32,677 bases of DNA from CAYVBW01 sp964449995 (lineage in GTDB: Bacteria; Patescibacteriota; Microgenomatia; UBA1400; PJMF01), in the NCBI GenBank assembly GCA_964449995.1, contig CAYVBW010000012.1:1-32677 (forward strand), read 5' to 3'. The position numbers and the translations under genes are program-made. How positions within the stretch are numbered: position 1 is the stretch's first letter; each line of letters begins with the position of its first letter. The notes beneath the pieces are model-generated. The model searched no databases, was not told the DNA's origin, and worked only from the letters and a program-made list of their open reading frames with translations. Of this stretch, positions 31,546-32,677 are shown piece after piece.

Positions 31546-31656
31546 ATTTTATTTGTTTTTGGATTTAAGAAATAATAGTTAGATTTTATGGCATAGAGTT
31601 TTAAGAGTCTAGAGTTATGCAATGTAAGAATATCATTGATCTGGATTTTTAGTTAA

Positions 31657-31685
31657 TTGAAAAGTAAAATAAAGAAACTTGTAAT
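31657..31685 (+). promoter_or_regulatory. Promoter of the small gene and trmD
   Basis: TTGAAA (31657-31662), a 17-base spacer and TGTAAT (31680-31685) precede the ATG at 31698 by 12 bases, predicting a leader of about 6 bases. Confidence 0.6.
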
Positions 31686-31697
31686 GTATTATTTACC

Positions 31698-31889
31698 ATG
31701 GTCGATATGCCAAATGAAAGTTTTTTAGCGTCCTTATTAACAAAGGAAGCTGATATCAAAAAGTTAGAGGAGATAGGGCTAAACACCACCTCAGCTCAAG
31801 GTGAGGTTAGAAGACAGATTAGACAGTGTTTGAATGGTGGGGATATTGTAAAAGGAGAAACAGTCACAAAATCAGGCGAGGAGGACTGA
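31698..31889 (+). CDS. Small protein upstream of trmD, unknown function
   Basis: The 63-residue protein is polar and probably helical (LLTKEADIKKLEEIGL, then QGEVRRQIRQCLNGGD). It has no membrane segment or known motif. It has a good promoter 12 bases upstream and is followed after 9 bases by trmD, whose GAGGAGGA ribosome binding site lies inside this gene's last codons. The context supports a real gene at the head of a two-gene transcript. I do not recognise a family. Confidence 0.6.
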   Translation: MVDMPNESFLASLLTKEADIKKLEEIGLNTTSAQGEVRRQIRQCLNGGDIVKGETVTKSGEED

Positions 31890-31898
31890 TAAATTTCA

Positions 31899-32549
31899 AT
31901 GCTTATTAATATTTTAACTTTATTTCCAAATTATTTTGACAAAACCCTTCATAGCTCCATGCTCCAAAAGGCTCAAGAGTCTAATAAGGTAAAATTTAAA
32001 ATCGTAAATACCAGAAATTTTGCTCAAGATAAGCACCAAATTACAGACGAGGCTCCCTATGGTGGGGGAGCAGGCATGATTATGAAGGTAGAGCCTATAG
32101 ATTTTGCATTAAAGTCATTGAATGTCAAAAAGGGTCAGTCAAATAAAAAAATTATTTTAACTTCTGCAAAGGGTAGAGTTTTCACTCAATCAATGGCTGA
32201 CAAATTTTCAAAACTAAGTGAGTTAACTATTATTTGTGGGCATTATCAGGGCGTTGACGAGAGAGTCGCCAAATATTTAGTAGATGAAGAAGTCAGAATT
32301 GGAGATTATGTTTTAACTGGTGGTGAGCCAGCAGTATTAGTTATTTCTGATGCGGTTGTTAGGTTGATTCCTGGGGTTTTGGGCAATATGGATAGCCTTA
32401 AACAAGAATCACATTCCAAGCCTGGATTAATGGGTTATCCTCAATACACCAGACCAGAGTTATACAAGGACTGGGAAGTGCCTAAAGTTTTACTCTCAGG
32501 AGATCATAAAAAAATTCAGCAATGGCGCAAGAATCACTTATCAAAGTAA
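31899..32549 (+). CDS. trmD: tRNA (guanine37-N1)-methyltransferase
   Basis: Methylates G37 of tRNAs reading CUN, CCN and CGG to prevent +1 frameshifts. The 216-residue SPOUT enzyme has LTLFPNYFD (6-14), the substrate loop DEAPYGGGAGMIMKVEP (51-67), CGHYQGVDERV, the trefoil-knot SAM site EVRIGDYVLTGGEPA and the conserved SDAVVRLIPGVLG with its catalytic Asp. The C-terminal domain contains TRPELYKDWEVPKVLLSGDH. Slightly shorter than E. coli TrmD (255) but complete in all motifs. A GAGGAGGA lies 13 bases before the ATG. Confidence 0.95.
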   Translation: MLINILTLFPNYFDKTLHSSMLQKAQESNKVKFKIVNTRNFAQDKHQITDEAPYGGGAGMIMKVEPIDFALKSLNVKKGQSNKKIILTSAKGRVFTQSMADKFSKLSELTIICGHYQGVDERVAKYLVDEEVRIGDYVLTGGEPAVLVISDAVVRLIPGVLGNMDSLKQESHSKPGLMGYPQYTRPELYKDWEVPKVLLSGDHKKIQQWRKNHLSK

Positions 32550-32559
32550 TAGTTTTTAC

Positions 32560-32677
32560 TTAAATTTTGATTTGAGCAATTGCTTCTTCAACAGTTTTGA
32601 GTTTAAAGGGTAATATTTTTGTTAATTTTTTATTACTTAGTGCTGTGTTTTTTTGATAAGGACGATTCACGCTTTTT
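32560..32677 (-). CDS. rmlD: 3' end of an RmlD-like dTDP-4-dehydrorhamnose reductase gene (5' end outside window)
   Basis: The frame enters at the right edge and ends at a TAA (32562-32560). The visible 38 residues read in part SVNRPYQKNTALSNKKL, then a segment ending TVEEAIAQIKI. The RP...NTALSNKKL pattern followed by a Pro/Phe segment and an EEAI helix is the C-terminal signature of RmlD/StrL-type reductases, where RPxNSALDNSKL is usual. RmlD makes dTDP-L-rhamnose. With an RmlA-like gene at 6153 the genome probably has the whole pathway, split over at least two loci. Only the tail is visible, so other extended SDR enzymes remain possible. Confidence 0.65.
   Translation of the reverse strand, partial: KSVNRPYQKNTALSNKKLTKILPFKLKTVEEAIAQIKI

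Noticed and set aside
1..32677. Recoded TGA (Gracilibacteria or SR1 type)
   Set aside because: Several genes end cleanly at TGA just after their family's normal C terminus, so TGA is a stop here.

Overview
The window is AT-rich bacterial chromosome. It shows no rRNA, CRISPR array, insertion sequence or phage gene. Genes are small and closely spaced. TGA is used as a normal stop. Neither tRNA gene encodes its CCA end, and a CCA-adding enzyme is present. Surface-protein, signal-peptidase and GT-C glycosyltransferase genes are abundant. Together with family flavours such as the FLGDQGRDA motif of one GT-C enzyme, DUF3048, and a polyprenol-phosphate-mannose synthase fused to GtrA, this suggests a Candidate Phyla Radiation (Patescibacteria) genome, probably Microgenomates. 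That placement is inference from gene content; no phylogenetic marker was compared.

Positions 1-6100 hold envelope biology. In order they are: the tail of a Pro/Thr-rich surface protein with a sorting-signal-like end; a sortase-like lipoprotein that keeps His and Cys but has no basic residue after the Cys; glutamate racemase next to tRNA-Glu(CTC); a SipW/ER-type signal peptidase directly followed by two exported proteins sharing an FSGAxxQDVE cleavage-region motif (a SipW/TasA-like cassette); and a membrane-anchored CAP-domain protein with a small three-helix membrane partner. Positions 6150-12516 hold a sugar-1-phosphate nucleotidyltransferase, a secreted helical protein with a tail-anchored partner, ribosome recycling factor, a site-2 protease, a DUF3048 protein, a winged-helix/nucleotidyltransferase-like regulator and a HAD-like protein with an altered catalytic motif.

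Positions 12557-20349 are mostly information processing and protein quality control: CCA-adding enzyme, a tandem GGDEF-like protein whose second domain is degenerate, RecJ, a DsbA-like oxidoreductase, PrmC, SppA, a 52-residue acidic protein and tRNA-Gln(CTG). Between cca and the GGDEF gene lies a 160-base stretch of back-to-back hairpins (14219-14375) with no coding explanation.

Positions 20445-31545 hold an OmpR-type response regulator whose 3' end overlaps a convergent, sensor-less histidine kinase by 55 bases. The kinase is the last gene of a nine-gene minus-strand run: UDP-glucose dehydrogenase, GDP-6-deoxymannose reductase, GDP-mannose dehydratase, a DPM-GtrA fusion, three GT-C enzymes and an ALG5-like glycosyltransferase, then the kinase. 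The run looks like an operon for a surface glycan or glycoprotein containing D-rhamnose and uronic acid. The right edge has a small unknown gene, trmD, and the 3' end of an RmlD-like gene, which would complement the RmlA-like gene at 6153.

A recurring pattern is that first genes of transcription units have a TATAAT-like box 5-12 bases before ATG, implying leaderless or near-leaderless mRNAs. Several downstream genes of operons instead have clear Shine-Dalgarno sequences.
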